DNA of 64,000 nucleotides, from contig KB722753.1 in NCBI GenBank assembly GCA_000349905.1, positions 229,199 to 293,198 on the forward strand, read 5' to 3'. Made by a program: the position numbers and the translations under genes. Within the stretch, counting starts at the first letter, position 1, and the number at the start of each line of letters is the position of its first letter. Under the pieces are notes generated by a model. The model ran no database searches and was not told where the DNA came from. It saw only the letters and a program-made list of their open reading frames with translations. Shown here piece after piece: positions 63,281 to 64,000 of this stretch. This DNA comes from Volvariella volvacea V23 (lineage: Eukaryota > Basidiomycota > Agaricomycetes > Agaricales > Pluteaceae).

Positions 63281-64000
63281 CTATTGACGTGCCTCCTTTG
63301 CTGCGATATCCGCCGCCGCCTGCCTTCCCGCCTCACGGAACTGTTCAAGCGCCGCCCACGCCCGCCCAGAAACAATGCTCTCCAACGCAAGCTTCGTCCC
63401 GTGCTTGTAATCCTCCGCAATCCCAGCAACGACCAACAACGCCGACGCGTTCATCAACACAAAGTGCAGCACGGGCGTCAGCTCCTCCGGTATCTTATCC
63501 CCCGACCCAAGCAACCGCTTGAACGTCTCCGCATTCTCGGCGGGCGTCCCGCCCGCGACGGCCGTGAGGGGATGCGTCGGGAGCCCAAACACGTCCGGGT
63601 GGAGACTCGTCTCTGTGATCTTGCCGTCGCGCAGCTCCCAGCCCCAGGTGTAGCCCGCACAGCTAATCTCGTCGAGCCGCTCGTGGCCACAGACGACAAG
63701 CGCGCGCTCGACGCCGCCCTCGCGGAGGGAGTGTGCGAACGTGGCGCCGATCTGGGGCTCCGCGACGCCGAGGACCATGCCGCGCGGGCGGGCGGGGTTG
63801 ATGAGCGGGCCGAGGACGTTGAACATGGTGCGGAAGGGGAGGGACTTGCGGTAGGGCGCGATGAACGCGAGCGAGGGGTGGTAGTGCGGCGCGAGGATGA
63901 AGGTGAAGGGGACGCGGGGGATGGGCATCGGTGTGCCCGGCGTGGGGGCGGTGAAGAGGCAGTCGAGGGACTGGAGGAGGTCGGCGGAGCCGGAGGAGGA
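63281..64000 (-). CDS. Anthranilate phosphoribosyltransferase (TrpD/Trp4), 3' part; runs past the window
   Basis: Second step of tryptophan synthesis: transfers phosphoribose to anthranilate. The visible part (240 codons) reads SSSGSADLLQSLDCLFTAP, then FILAPHYHPSLAFIAPYRKS, LPFRTMFNVLGPLINPARPR, GMVLGVAEPQIGATFAHSLR, ALVVCGHERLDEISCAGYTW and a C-terminal helix ending AAADIAAKEARQ at 63281. RKSLPFRTMFNVLGPLINPA is the family's best-conserved block, with the anthranilate-site Arg. The N-terminus with the GTGGD motif lies beyond base 64000. The sequence is fungal in type. Its base composition is striking: one line (63781-63840) is 72% GC, against 47% for 62881-62940, with nearly every third base G or C. 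Confidence 0.92.
   Translation of the reverse strand, partial: SSSGSADLLQSLDCLFTAPTPGTPMPIPRVPFTFILAPHYHPSLAFIAPYRKSLPFRTMFNVLGPLINPARPRGMVLGVAEPQIGATFAHSLREGGVERALVVCGHERLDEISCAGYTWGWELRDGKITETSLHPDVFGLPTHPLTAVAGGTPAENAETFKRLLGSGDKIPEELTPVLHFVLMNASALLVVAGIAEDYKHGTKLALESIVSGRAWAALEQFREAGRQAAADIAAKEARQ

Overview
This is nuclear DNA from a filamentous fungus, most likely a basidiomycete (Agaricomycotina). The signs are intron-rich genes with mostly 50-80 bp introns, a fungal NACHT-type P-loop NTPase, a DASH complex subunit, a Pkc1 with HR1-C2-C1-C1-kinase order, a Ras GEF with SH3 and WW domains, F-box proteins with degenerate leucine-rich tails, and placeholder gaps of exactly 100 N. Species cannot be fixed from the sequence alone. 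Gene models were built by eye from reading frames, splice sites and protein families; boundaries of short exons are approximate.

Layout. 1-2225: no gene I can support. 2226-10777 (minus): spliceosomal DEAH helicase Prp2/DHX16, a mitochondrial citrate-lyase-beta-like protein (CLYBL) and a CWF19/CwfJ protein. 10902-13500 (plus): an orphan first exon, then a decayed NACHT gene. 14017-14480 (minus): a doubtful small membrane protein. 14529-23885 (plus): the 60S-maturation GTPase EFL1, a Cdc25-type Ras GEF and Dad1. 24154-28131 (minus): protein kinase C. 28326-30839 (plus): an unrecognised gene with a large acidic last exon. 31278-35649 (plus): endosulfine (5' end lost in a gap) and DNA polymerase alpha subunit B. 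35845-38107 (minus) and 38341-39568 (plus): a COG0523 zinc-chaperone GTPase and a STYX-like pseudophosphatase sharing a divergent promoter. 40897-44009 (minus): the UDP-galactose transporter Hut1 and a fungal-specific family of unknown function. 44727-50090: three related F-box/LRR genes, the first damaged. 51273-54350 (plus): a protein kinase with an unusually long activation segment. 54870-57030: a pyrimidine-rich tract and a 662 bp element with terminal inverted repeats. 57852-59259 (minus): the SWI/SNF-RSC subunit Ssr4. 60470-63210: a diverged direct duplication bracketing a macro-domain (Poa1) gene that carries an in-frame stop. 63281-64000 (minus): the 3' part of a GC-rich anthranilate phosphoribosyltransferase gene.

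Most genes are conserved housekeeping genes: splicing, ribosome maturation, Ras and PKC signalling, mitosis, replication, glycosylation and chromatin. They are not one pathway, although Prp2 and CWF19 act at consecutive steps of splicing, and Ras GEF, Pkc1 and endosulfine are all growth and stress signalling factors. The accessory parts are the NACHT pseudogene, the F-box cluster, the TIR element with a tRNA-like segment, and the duplicated module around POA1. I see no coherent new multi-gene system; the most unusual signals are those non-coding repeats and some unusual gene structures, such as a start codon abutting an intron and a GC-AG intron.
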